The translations under genes and the position numbers were made by a program. From assembly GCA_036172665.1 (NCBI GenBank), contig CM069880.1:3040501-3104500 (forward strand): 64,000 nt of DNA. The letters run 5' to 3'. The stretch is from Prosopocoilus inquinatus (Eukaryota > Arthropoda > Insecta > Coleoptera > Lucanidae). Below are positions 40,601-52,635 of the stretch, piece after piece. Each line of letters opens with the position of its first letter. Within the stretch, counting starts at the first letter, position 1. The notes under the pieces are model-generated. The model was given only the letters and a program-made list of their open reading frames with translations, did no database searches and had not been told where the DNA came from.

Positions 40601-43230
40601 TCGATCCTTACTTAGCTACTATGTTATTTGACGTTTCGATGGACTCCAGTAACTCTAATGTGAGATACGAAATTTTCGGACGCAGCAGCAGCTGGAAATA
40701 GTTTTAAACGAAACAACACATATTAGCGTTGTTCCTGTGATGTATCTAATCGATCCTTACTCATCTATCATGTTATTTGGCGTTTCGATGGACTCCAGTA
40801 ACTTTGATGTGAGATACGAAGTTCTCGGACGCAGCTGAAGCTGGAAATAGTTTTAAACGAAACAACACGTATTAGCGTTGTTCCTGTGATGTATCTAATC
40901 GATCCTTACTTAGCTACTATGTTATTTGACGTTTCGATGGACTCCAGTAACTCTAATGTGAGATACGAAATTTTCGGACGCAGCAGCAGCTGGAAATAGT
41001 TTTAAACGAAACAACACATATTAGCGTTGTTCCTGTGTTGTATCTAATCGATCCTTACTCATCTCTCATGTTATTTGACGTTTGGACGGACTCCAGTAAC
41101 TCTGATGTGAGATACAAAGTTCTCGGACGCAGCAGAAGCTGGAAATAGTTTTGAACGAAACAACACGTATTAGCGTTGTTCCTATGATGTATCTAAACGA
41201 TCCTTATTTATCTAACATGTTATTTGACGTTTCGATGGACTCCAGTAAGTCTGATGTGAGATACAAAGTTTTCGGACGCAGCAGAAGCTGGAAATAGTTT
41301 TAAACGAAACAACACGTATTAGCGTTGTTCCTGTGATGTATCTAATCGATCCTTTCTCATCTATTATGTTATTTGACGTTTGGATGGACACCAGTAACTC
41401 TGATGTGAGATACGAAGTTCTCGGACGCAGCAGAAGCTGGAAATAGTTTTAAACGAAACAACACGCATTAGCGTTGTTCCTGTGATGTATCTAATCGATC
41501 CTTACTCATCTATCATGTTATTTGGCGTTTCGATGGACTCCAGTAACTTTGATGTGAGATACGACGTTTTCGGACGCAGCAGAAGCTGGAAATAGTTTTA
41601 AACGAAACAACACGCATTAGCGATGTTCCTGTGATGTATCTAATCGATCCTTACTCATCTATCATGTTATTTTACGTTTGGATGGACTCCAGTAACTCTG
41701 ATGTGAGATACGACGTTTTCGGACGCAGCAGAAGCTGGAAATAGTTTTAAACGAAACAACACGCATTAGCGATGTTCCTGTGATGTATCTAATCGATCCT
41801 TACTCATCTATCATGTTATTTTACGTTTGGATGGACTCCAGTAACTCTGATGTGAGATACGACGTTTTCGGACGCAGCAGAAGCTGGAAATAGTTTTAAA
41901 CGAAACAACACGCATTAGCGTTGTTCCTGTGATGTATCTAATCGATCCTTACTCATCGACCATGTTATTTGGCGTTTCGATGGACTCCAGTAACTCTGAT
42001 GTGAGATACAAAGTTCTCGGAGGCAGCAGAAGCTGGAAATAGTTTTGAACGAAACAACACGTATTAGCGTTGTTCCTGTGATGTATCTAAACGATCCTTA
42101 TTTATCTAACATGTTATTTGACGTTTGGATGGACTCCAGTATGTCTGATGTGAGATACAAAGTTTTTGGACGCAGCAGGAGCTGGAAATAGTTTTAAACG
42201 AAACAACACGTATTAGCGTTGTTCCTGTGCTGTATCTAATCGATCCTTACTTATCTATCATGTTATTTGACGTTTCGATGGACTCCAGTAACTCTGATGT
42301 GAGATACGACGTTCTCGGACGCAGCAGAAGCTGGAAATAGTTTTAAACGAAACAACACGTATTAGCGTTGTTCCTGTGATGTATCTAATCGATCCTTTCT
42401 CATCTATTATGTTATTTGACGTTTGGATGGACACCAGTAACTCTGATGTGAGATACGAAGTTCTCGGACGCAGCAGAAGCTGGAAATAGTTTTAAACGAA
42501 ACAACACGCATTAGCGTTGTTCCTGTGATGTATCTAATCGATCCTTACTCATCTATCATGTTATTTGGCGTTTCGATGGACTCCAGTAACTTTGATGTGA
42601 GATACGACGTTTTCGGACGCAGCAGAAGCTGGAAATAGTATTGAAGGAAACAACACGCATTAGCGATGTTCCTGTGATGTATCTAATCGATCCTTACTCA
42701 TCTATCATGTTATTTTACGTTTGGATGGACTCCAGTAACTCTGATGTGAGATACAAAGTTTTTGGACGCAGCAGAAGCTGGAAATAGTTTTGAACGAAAC
42801 GACACGTATTAGCGTTGTTCCTGTGATGTATCTAATCGATCCTTAATTAGCTACTATGTTATTTGACGTTTCGATGGACTCCAGTAACTCTAATGTGAGA
42901 TACGAAATTTTCGGACGCAGCAGCAGCTGGAAATAGTTTTAAACGAAACAACACATATTAGCGTTGTTCCTGTGATGTATCTAATCGATCCTTACTCATC
43001 TATCATGTTATTTGGCGTTTCGATGGACTCCAGTAACTTTGATGTGAGATACGAAGTTCTCGGACGCAGCTGAAGCTGGAAATAGTTTTAAACGAAACAA
43101 CACGTATTAGCGTTGTTCCTGTGATGTATCTAATCGATCCTTACTTAGCTACTATGTTATTTGACGTTTCGATGGACTCCAGTAACTCTAATGTGAGATA
43201 TGAAATTTTCGGACGCAGCAGCAGCTGGAA
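37688..43230 (+). repeat. 15-monomer (2235-bp) higher-order repeat, about 2.5 copies
   Basis: Copies begin near 37688, 39923 and 42158 (the last partial). Markers at exactly 2235-bp spacing are GGACACC at 37961, 40196 and 42431 with an inner pair at 39153 and 41388 (8 + 7 monomers); CCTATGATG at 38946 and 41181; TAGTATTGAAGG at 40401 and 42636; and GAAACGACAC at 40561 and 42796. The 8 + 7 spacing suggests the 15-mer arose by joining two related half-units. A fragment of the same order recurs from about 43.5 kb. Confidence 0.87.
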
Positions 43231-43389
43231 ATAGTTTTAAACGAAACAACACATATTAGCGTTGTTCCTGTGATGTATCTAATCGATCCTTACTCATCTC
43301 TCATGTTATTTGACGTTTGGACTTACTCCAGTAACTCTGATGTGAGATAAAAAGTTCTCGGACGCAGCAGAAGCTGGAAATAGTTTTGA

Positions 43390-45495
43390 ACGAAACAACA
43401 CGTATTAGCGTTGTTCCTGTGATGTATCTAAACGATCCTTATTTATCTAACATGTTATTTGACGTTTCGATGGACTCCAGTAAGTCTGATGTGAGATACA
43501 AAGTTTTTGGACGCAGCAGGAGCTGGAAATAGTTTTAAACGAAACAACACGTATTAGCGTTGTTCCTGTACTGTATCTAATCGATCCTTACTTATCTATC
43601 ATGTTATTTGACGTTTCGAAGGACTCCAGTAACTCTGATGTGATATACGACGTTTTCGGACGCAGCAGAAGCTGGAAATAGTTTTAAACGAAACAACACG
43701 TATTAGCGTTGTTCCTGTGATGTATCTAATCGATCCTTTCTCATCTATTATGTTATTTGACATTTGGATGGACACCAGTAACTCTGATGTGAGATACGAA
43801 GTTCTCGGACGCAGCAGAAGCTGGAAATAGTTTTAAACGAAACAACACGCATTAGCGTTGTTCCTGTGATGTATCTAATCGATCCTTACTCATCTATCAT
43901 GTTATTTGGCGTTTCGATGGACTCCAGTAACTCTGATGTGAGATACAAAGTTTTTGGACGCAGCAGAAGCTGGAAATAGTTTTGAAGGAAACACCACGCA
44001 TTAGCGTTGTTCCTGTGATGTATCTAATCGATCCTTACTCATCTATCATGTTATTTTACGTTTGGATGGACTCCAGTAACTCTGATGTGAGATACAAAGT
44101 TTTTGGACGCAGCAGAAGCTGGAAATAGTTTTGAACGAAACAACACGTATTAGCGTTGTTCCTGTGATGTATCTAATCGATCCTTACTTAGCTACTATGT
44201 TATTTGACGTTTCGATGGACTCCAGTAACTCTAATGTGAGATACGAAATTTTCGGACGCAGCAGCAGCTGGAAATAGTTTTAAACGAAACAACACATATT
44301 AGCGTTGTTCCTGTGATGTATCTAATCGATCCTTACTCATCTATCATGTTATTTGGCGTTTCGATGGACTCCAGTAACTTTGATGTGAGATACGAAGTTC
44401 TCGGACGCAGCTGAAGCTGGAAATAGTTTTAAACGAAACAACACGTATTAGCGTTGTTCCTGTGATGTATCTAATCGATCCTTACTTAGCTACTATGTTA
44501 TTTGACGTTTCGATGGACTCCAGTAACTCTAATGTGAGATACGAAATTTTCGGACGCAGCAGCAGCTGGAAATAGTTTTAAACGAAACAACACATATTAG
44601 CGTTGTTCCTGTGTTGTATCTAATCGATCCTTACTCATCTCTCATGTTATTTGACGTTTGGACGGACTCCAGTAACTCTGATGTGAGATACAAAGTTCTC
44701 GGACGCAGCAGAAGCTGGAAATAGTTTTGAACGAAACAACACGTATTAGCGTTGTTCCTATGATGTATCTAAACGATCCTTATTTATCTAACATGTTATT
44801 TGACGTTTCGATGGACTCCAGTAAGTCTGATGTGAGATACAAAGTTTTCGGACGCAGCAGAAGCTGGAAATAGTTTTAAACGAAACAACACGTATTAGCG
44901 TTGTTCCTGTGATGTATCTAATCGATCCTTTCTCATCTATTATGTTATTTGACGTTTGGATGGACACCAGTAACTCTGATGTGAGATACGAAGTTCTCGG
45001 ACGCAGCAGAAGCTGGAAATATTTTTAAACGAAACAACACGCATTAGCGTTGTTCCTGTGATGTATCTAATCGATCCTTACTCATCTATCATGTTATTTG
45101 GCGTTTCGATGGACTCCAGTAACTTTGATGTGAGATACGACGTTTTCGGACGCAGCAGAAGCTGGAAATAGTTTTAAACGAAACAACACGCATTAGCGAT
45201 GTTCCTGTGATGTATCTAATCGATCCTTACTCATCTATCATGTTATTTTACGTTTGGATGGACTCCAGTAACTCTGATGTGAGATACGACGTTTTCGGAC
45301 GCAGCAGAAGCTGGAAATAGTTTTAAACGAAACAACACGCATTAGCGATGTTCCTGTGATGTATCTAATCGATCCTTACTCATCTATCATGTTATTTTAC
45401 GTTTGGATGGACTCCAGTAACTCTGATGTGAGATACGACGTTTTCGGACGCAGCAGAAGCTGGAAATAGTTTTAAACGAAACAACACGCATTAGC
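43390..45495 (+). repeat. Paralogous copy of the LINE-flanking satellite (empty site at 43498/43499)
   Basis: Satellite on both sides of the LINE reappears here, 39 monomers away once the insert is removed. Right-flank markers are shared: CCTGTACTG (37753/43564), TTTCGAAGGACTCC (37803/43614), GTGATATACGACG (37828/43639) and CACCACGC near 38172/43991. Left-flank markers are shared upstream: GAGATATGAAATT (36593/43196), GGACTTACTCC and GAGATAAAAAG. At the equivalent of the insertion point the sequence runs GAGATACAAAG without interruption. The right-flank match continues to about 39680/45495. Confidence 0.9.
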
Positions 45496-45790
45496 GATGT
45501 TCCTGTGATGTATCTAATCGATCCTTACTCATCTATCATGTTATTTTACGTTTGGATGGACTCCAGTAACTCTGATGTGAGATACAAAGTTTTTGGACGC
45601 AGCAGAAGCTGGAAATAGTTTTGAAGGAAACAACACGCATTAGCGTTGTTCCTGTGATGTATCTAAACGATCCTTATTTATCTAACATGTTATTTGACGT
45701 TTCGATGGACTCCAGTAAGTCTGATGTGAGATACAAAGTTTTTGGACGCAGCAGGTGCTGGAAATAGTTTTAAACGAAACAACACGTATT

Positions 45791-45937
45791 AGCGTTGTTC
45801 CTGTACTGTATCTACGATCCTTACTTATCTATCATGTTATTTGACGTTTCGATGGACTCCAGTAACTCTGATGTGAGATACGACGTTTTCGGACGCAGCA
45901 GAAGCTGGAAATAGTTTTAAACGAAACAACACGTATT
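45791..45937 (+). repeat. 147-bp monomer, 2-bp deletion in the ATCGAT region
   Basis: TCTAATCGATCC is reduced to TCTACGATCC near 45811-45820, and the next landmark comes 147 bp later. This is the first net length change in the array. It removes the ClaI-type palindrome in this copy. Confidence 0.92.
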
Positions 45938-46399
45938 AGCGTTGTTCCTGTGATGTATCTAATCGATCCTTTCTCATCTATTATGTTATTTGACGTTTGG
46001 ATGGACACCAGTAACTCTGATGTGAGATACGAAGTTCTCGGACGCAGCAGAAGCTGGAAATAGTTTTAAACGAAACAACACGCATTAGCGTTGTTCCTGT
46101 GATGTATCTAATCGATCCTTACTCATCTATCATGTTATTTGGCGTTTCGATGGACTCCAGTAACTTTGATGTGAGATACGACGTTTTCGGACGCAGCAGA
46201 AGCTGGAAATAGTTTTAAACGAAACAACACGCATTAGCGATGTTCCTGTGATGTATCTAATCGATCCTTACTCATCTATCATGTTATTTTACGTTTGGAT
46301 GGACTCCAGTAACTCTGATGTGAGATACGACGTTTTCGGACGCAGCAGAAGCTGGAAATAGTTTTAAACGAAACAACACGCATTAGCGATGTTCCTGTG

Positions 46400-47795
46400 A
46401 TGTATCTAATCGATCCTTACTCATCTATCATGTTATTTGGCGTTTCGATGGACTCCAGTAACTTTGATGTGAGATACGAAGTTCTCGGACGCAGCTGAAG
46501 CTGGAAATAGTTTTAAACGAAACAACACGTATTAGCGTTGTTCCTGTGATGTATCTAATCGATCCTTACTTAGCTACTATGTTATTTGACGTTTCGATGG
46601 ACTCCAGTAACTCTAATGTGAGATACGAAATTTTCGGACGCAGCAGCAGCTGGAAATAGTTTTAAACGAAACAACACATATTAGCGTTGTTCCTGTGCTG
46701 TATCTAATCGATCCTTACTTATCTATCATGTTATTTGTCGTTTCGATGGACTCCAGTAACTCTGATGTGAGATACGACGTTTTCGGACGCAGCAGAAGCT
46801 GGAATTAGTTTTAAACGAAACAACACGTATTAGCGTTGTTCCTGTGATGTATCTAATCGATCCTTACTCATCTATCATGTTATTTGGCGTTTCGATGGAC
46901 TCCAGTAACTTTGATGTGAGATACGAAGTTCTCGGACGCAGCTGAAGCTGGAAATAGTTTTAAACGAAACAACACGTATTAGCGTTGTTCCTGTGATGTA
47001 TCTAATCGATCCTTACTTAGCTACTATGTTATTTGACGTTTCGATGGACTCCAGTAACTCTAATGTGAGATACGAAATTTTCGGACGCAGCAGCAGCTGG
47101 AAATAGTTTTAAACGAAACAACACATATTAGCGTTGTTCCTGTGCTGTATCTAATCGATCCTTACTTATCTATCATGTTATTTGTCGTTTCGATGGACTC
47201 CAGTAACTCTGATGTGAGATACGACGTTTTCGGACGCAGCAGAAGCTGGAATTAGTTTTAAACGAAACAACACGTATTAGCGTTGTTCCTGTGATGTATC
47301 TAATCGATCCTTACTCATCTATCATGTTATTTGGCGTTTCGATGGACTCCAGTAACTTTGATGTGAGATACGAAGTTCTCGGACGCAGCTGAAGCTGGAA
47401 ATAGTTTTAAACGAAACAACACGTATTAGCGTTGTTCCTGTGATGTATCTAATCGATCCTTACTTAGCTACTATGTTATTTGACGTTTCGATGGACTCCA
47501 GTAACTCTAATGTGAGATACGAAATTTTCGGACGCAGCAGCAGCTGGAAATAGTTTTAAACGAAACAACACATATTAGCGTTGTTCCTGTGCTGTATCTA
47601 ATCGATCCTTACTTATCTATCATGTTATTTGTCGTTTCGATGGACTCCAGTAACTCTGATGTGAGATACGACGTTTTCGGACGCAGCAGAAGCTGGAATT
47701 AGTTTTAAACGAAACAACACGTATTAGCGTTGTTCCTGTGATGTATCTAATCGATCCTTACTCATCTATCATGTTATTTGGCGTTTCGATGGACT
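46400..47795 (+). repeat. 3-monomer (447-bp) higher-order repeat, about three copies
   Basis: Three subtypes cycle: TTTGGCG with CAGCTGAAG; CTTAGCTACTATG with GAAATTTTCGG; and GTGCTG with TTTGTCG and GGAATTAG. GTGCTG occurs at 46695, 47142 and 47589, exactly 447 bp apart. The copies look identical at the points compared, making this the shortest and cleanest higher-order unit in the window. Confidence 0.9.
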
Positions 47796-50109
47796 CCAGT
47801 AACTCTGATGTGAGATACAAAGTTCTCGGACGCAGCAGAAGCTGGAAATAGTTTTGAACCAAACAACACGTATTAGCGTTGTTCCTGTGATGTATCTAAA
47901 CGATCCTTATTTATCTAACATGTTATTTGACGTTTGGATGGACTCCAGTAAGTCTGATGTGAGATACAAAGTTCTCGGACGCAGCAGAAGCTGGAAATAG
48001 TTTTGAACCAAACAACACGTATTAGCGTTGTTCCTGTGATGTATCTAAACGATCCTTATTTATCTAACATGTTATTTGACGTTTGGATGGACTCCAGTAA
48101 GTCTGATGTGAGATACAAAGTTTTTGGACGCAGCAGGAGCTGGAAATAGTTTTAAACGAAACAACACGTATTAGCGTTGTTCCTGTGCTGTATCTAATCG
48201 ATCCTTACTTATCTATCATGTTATTTGACGTTTCGATGGACTCCAGTAACTCTGATGTGAGATACGACGTTTTCGGACGCAGCAGAAGCTGGAAATAGTT
48301 TTAAACGAAACAACACGTATTAGCGTTGTTCCTGTGATGTATCTAATCGATCCTTTCTCATCTATTATGTTATTTGACGTTTGGATGGACACCAGTAACT
48401 CTGATGTGAGATACGAAGTTCTCGGACGCAGCAGAAGCTGGAAATAGTTTTAAACGAAACAACACGCATTAGCGTTGTTCCTGTGATGTATCTAATCGAT
48501 CCTTACTCATCTATCATGTTATTTGGCGTTTCGATGGACTCCAGTAACTTTGATGTGAGATACGACGTTTTCGGACGCAGCAGAAGCTGGAAATAGTTTT
48601 AAACGAAACAACACGCATTAGCGATGTTCCTGTGATGTATCTAATCGATCCTTACTCATCTATCATGTTATTTTACCTTTGGATGGACTCCAGTAACTCT
48701 GATGTGAGATACGACGTTTTCGGACGCAGCAGAAGCTGGAAATAGTTTTGAAGGAAACAAGACGCATTAGCGATGTTCCTGTGATGTATCTAATCGATCC
48801 TTACTCATCTATCATGTTATTTTACGTTTGGATGGACTCCAGTAACTCTGATGTGAGATACAAAGTTTTTGGACGCAGCAGAAGCTGGAAATAGTTTTGA
48901 ACGAAACAACACGTATTAGCGTTGTTCCTGTGATGTATCTAATCGATCCTTACTCATCTCTCATGTTATTTGACGTTTGGACGGACTCCAGTAACTCTGA
49001 TGTGAGATAAAAAGTTCTCGGACGCAGCAGAAGCTGGAAATAGTTTTGAACGAAACAACACGTATTAGCGTTGTTCCTGTGATGTATCTAAACGATCCTT
49101 ATTTATCTAACATGTTATTTGACGTTTGGATGGACTCCAGTAAGTCTGATGTGAGATACAAAGTTTTTGGACGCAGCAGGAGCTGGAAATAGTTTTAAAC
49201 GAAACAACACGTATTAGCGTTGTTCCTGTGCTGTATCTAATCGATCCTTACTTATCTATCATGTTATTTGTCGTTTCGATGGACTCCAGTAACTCTGATG
49301 TGAGATACGACGTTTTCGGACGCAGCAGAAGCTGGAATTAGTTTTTAACGAAACAACACGCATTAGCGATGTTCCTGTGATGTATCTAATAGATACTTAC
49401 TCATCTATCATGTTATTTTACGTTTGGATGGACTCCAGTAAGTCTGATGTGAGATACAAAGTTTTTGGACGCAGCAGCAGCTGGAAATAGTTTTAAACGA
49501 AACAACACGTATTAGCGTTGTTCCTGTGCTGTATCTAATCGATCCTTACTTATCTATCATGTTATTTGTCGTTTCGATGGACTCCAGTAACTCTGATGTG
49601 AGATACGACGTTTTCGGACGCAGCAGAAGCTGGAATTAGTTTTAAACGAAACAACACGTATTAGCGTTGTTCCTGTGATGTATCTAATCGATCCTTACTC
49701 ATCTATCATGTTATTTGGCGTTTCGATGGACTCCAGTATCTTTGATGTGAGATACGACGCTTTCGGACGCAGCAGAAGCTGGAAATAGTTTTAAACGAAA
49801 CAACACGCATTAGCGATGTTCCTGTGATGCATCTAATCGATCCTTACTCATCTATCATGTTATTTTACGTTTGGATGGACTCCAGTAACTCTGATGTGAG
49901 ATACGACGTTTTCGGACGCAGCAGAAGCTGGAAATAGTTTTAAACGAAACAACACGCATTAGCGATGTTCCTGTGATGCATCTAATCGATCCTTACTCAT
50001 CTATCATGTTATTTTACGTTTGGATGGACTCCAGTAACTCTGATGTGAGATACGACGTTTTCGGACGCAGCAGAAGCTGGAAATAGTTTTAAACGACACA
50101 ACACGCATT

Positions 50110-50255
50110 AGCGATGTTCCTGTGATGTATCTAATCGATACTTACTCATCTATCATGTTATTTTACGTTTGGATGGACTCCAGTAAGTCTGATGTGAGAT
50201 ACAGTTTTTAACGCAGCAGCAGCTGGAAATAGTTTTAAACGAAACAACACGTATT
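50110..50255 (+). repeat. 146-bp monomer, 3-bp shorter
   Basis: GATACAAAGTTTTTGGACGC is reduced to GATACAGTTTTTAACGC near 50198-50214. It shares the loss of AA with the monomers at 50703 and 52489 and has lost one further base near the following GG. Confidence 0.9.
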
Positions 50256-50702
50256 AGCGTTGTTCCTGTGCTGTATCTAATCGATCCTTACTTATCTATC
50301 ATGTTATTTGTCGTTTCGATGGACTCCAGTAACTCTGATGTGAGATACGACGTTTTCGGACGCAGCAGAAGCTGGAATTAGTTTTAAACGAAACAACACG
50401 TATTAGCGTTGTTCCTGTGATGTATCTAATCGATCCTTACTCATCTATCATGTTATTTGGCGTTTCGATGGACTCCAGTAACTTTGATGTGAGATACGAC
50501 GCTTTCGGACGCAGCAGAAGCTGGAAATAGTTTTAAACGAAACAACACGCATTAGCGATGTTCCTGTGATGCATCTAATCGATCCTTACTCATCTATCAT
50601 GTTATTTTACGTTTGGATGGACTCCAGTAACTCTGATGTGAGATACGACGTTTTCGGACGCAGCAGAAGCTGGAAATAGTTTTAAACGAAAAAACACGCA
50701 TT

Positions 50703-50849
50703 AGCGATGTTCCTGTGATGTATCTAATCGATACTTACTCATCTATCATGTTATTTTACGTTTGGATGGGCTCCAGTAAGTCTGATGTGAGATACAGTTT
50801 TTGGACGCAGCAGCAGCTGGAAATAGTTTTAAACGAAACAACACGTATT
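50703..50849 (+). repeat. 147-bp monomer carrying an incidental 86-codon frame
   Basis: AA is lost from GATACAAAG, giving 147 bp, which is divisible by three. The frame beginning at ATG 50715 therefore runs through this monomer into the next without a shift and stops at 50975. The translated sequence is the same satellite read twice, so the frame is a side effect of the deletion and not a gene. Confidence 0.9.
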
Positions 50850-52488
50850 AGCGTTGTTCCTGTGCTGTATCTAATCGATCCTTACTTATCTATCATGTTA
50901 TTTGTCGTTTCGATGGACTCCAGTAACTCTGATGTGAGATACGACGTTTTCGGACGCAGCAGAAGCTGGAATTAGTTTTAAACGAAACAACACGTATTAG
51001 CGTTGTTCCTGTGATGTATCTAATCGATCCTTACTCATCTATCATGTTATTTGGCGTTTCGATGGACTCCAGTAACTCTGATGTGAGATACAAAGTTCTC
51101 GGAGGCAGCAGAAGCTGGAAATAGTTTTGAACGAAACAACACGTATTAGCGTTGTTCCTGTGATGTATCTAAACGATCCTTATTTATCTAACACGTTATT
51201 TGACGTTTGGATGGACTCCAGTATGTCTGATGTGAGATACAAAGTTTTTGGACGCAGCAGGAGCTGGAAATAGTTTTAAACGAAACAACACGTATTAGCG
51301 TTGTTCCTGTGATGTATCTAATCGATCCTTACTCATCTATCATGTTATTTGGCGTTTCGATGGACTCCAGTAACTCTGATGTGAGATACAAAGTTCTCGG
51401 AAGCAGCAGAAGCTGGAAATAGTTTTGAACGAAACAACACGTATTAGCGTTGTTCCTGTGCTGTATCTAATCGATCCTTACTTATCTATCATGTTATTTG
51501 ACGTTTCGATGGACTCCAGTAACTCTGATGTGAGATACGACGTTTTCGGACGCAGCAGAAGCTGGAAATAGTTTTAAACGAAACAACACGTATTAGCGTT
51601 GTTCCTGTGATGTATCTAATCGATCCTTTCTCATCTATTATGTTATTTGACGTTTGGATGGACACCAGTAACTCTGATGTGAGATACGAAGTTCTCGGAC
51701 GCAGCAGAAGCTGGAAATAGTTTTAAACGAAACAACACGCATTAGCGTTGTTCCTGTGATGTATCTAATCGATCCTTACTCATCTATCATGTTATTTGGC
51801 GTTTCGATGGACTCCAGTAACTTTGATGTGAGATACGACGTTTTCGGACGCAGCAGAAGCTGGAAATAGTTTTGAAGGAAACAACACGCATTAGCGATGT
51901 TCCTGTGATGTATCTAATCGATCCTTACTCATCTATCATGTTATTTTACGTTTGGATGGACTCCAGTAACTCTGATGTGAGATACAAAGTTTTTGGACGC
52001 AGCAGAAGCTGGAAATAGTTTTGAACGAAACAACACGTATTAGCGTTGTTCCTGTGATGTATCTAATCGATCCTTACTCATCTATCATGTTATTTGGCGT
52101 TTCGATGGACTCCAGTAACTTTGATGTGAGATACGACGTTTTCGGACGCAGCAGAAGCTGGAATTAGTTTTAAACGAAACAACACGTATTAGCGTTGTTC
52201 CTGTGATGTATCTAATCGATCCTTACTCATCTATCATGTTATTTGGCGTTTTGATGGACTCCAGTAACTTTGATGTGAGATACGACGCTTTCGGACGCAG
52301 CAGAAGCTGGAAATAGTTTTAAACGAAACAACACGCATTAGCGATGTTCCTGTGATGCATCTAATCGATCCTTACTCATCTATCATGTTATTTTACGTTT
52401 GGATGGACTCCAGTAACTCTGATGTGAGATACGACGTTTTCGGACGCAGCAGAAGCTGGAAATAGTTTTAAACGAAACAACACGCATT

Positions 52489-52635
52489 AGCGATGTTCCT
52501 GTGATGTATCTAATCGATACTTACTCATCTATCATGTTATTTTACGTTTGGATGGACTCCAGTAAGTCTGATGTGAGATACAGTTTTTGGACGCAGCAGC
52601 AGCTGGAAATAGTTTTAAACGAAACAACACGTATT
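52489..52635 (+). repeat. 147-bp monomer, duplicate of the one at 50703
   Basis: Same AA loss as at 50703, copied by the 12-monomer duplication, with a matching 86-codon incidental frame at 52501-52761. The two frames differ at a few residues only. No codon-level constraint can be inferred. Confidence 0.9.

Noticed and set aside
50715..50975. 86-codon plus-strand open frame
   Set aside because: It is satellite sequence read across two monomers. It stays open only because a 2-bp deletion makes one monomer 147 bp. There is no independent coding signal.
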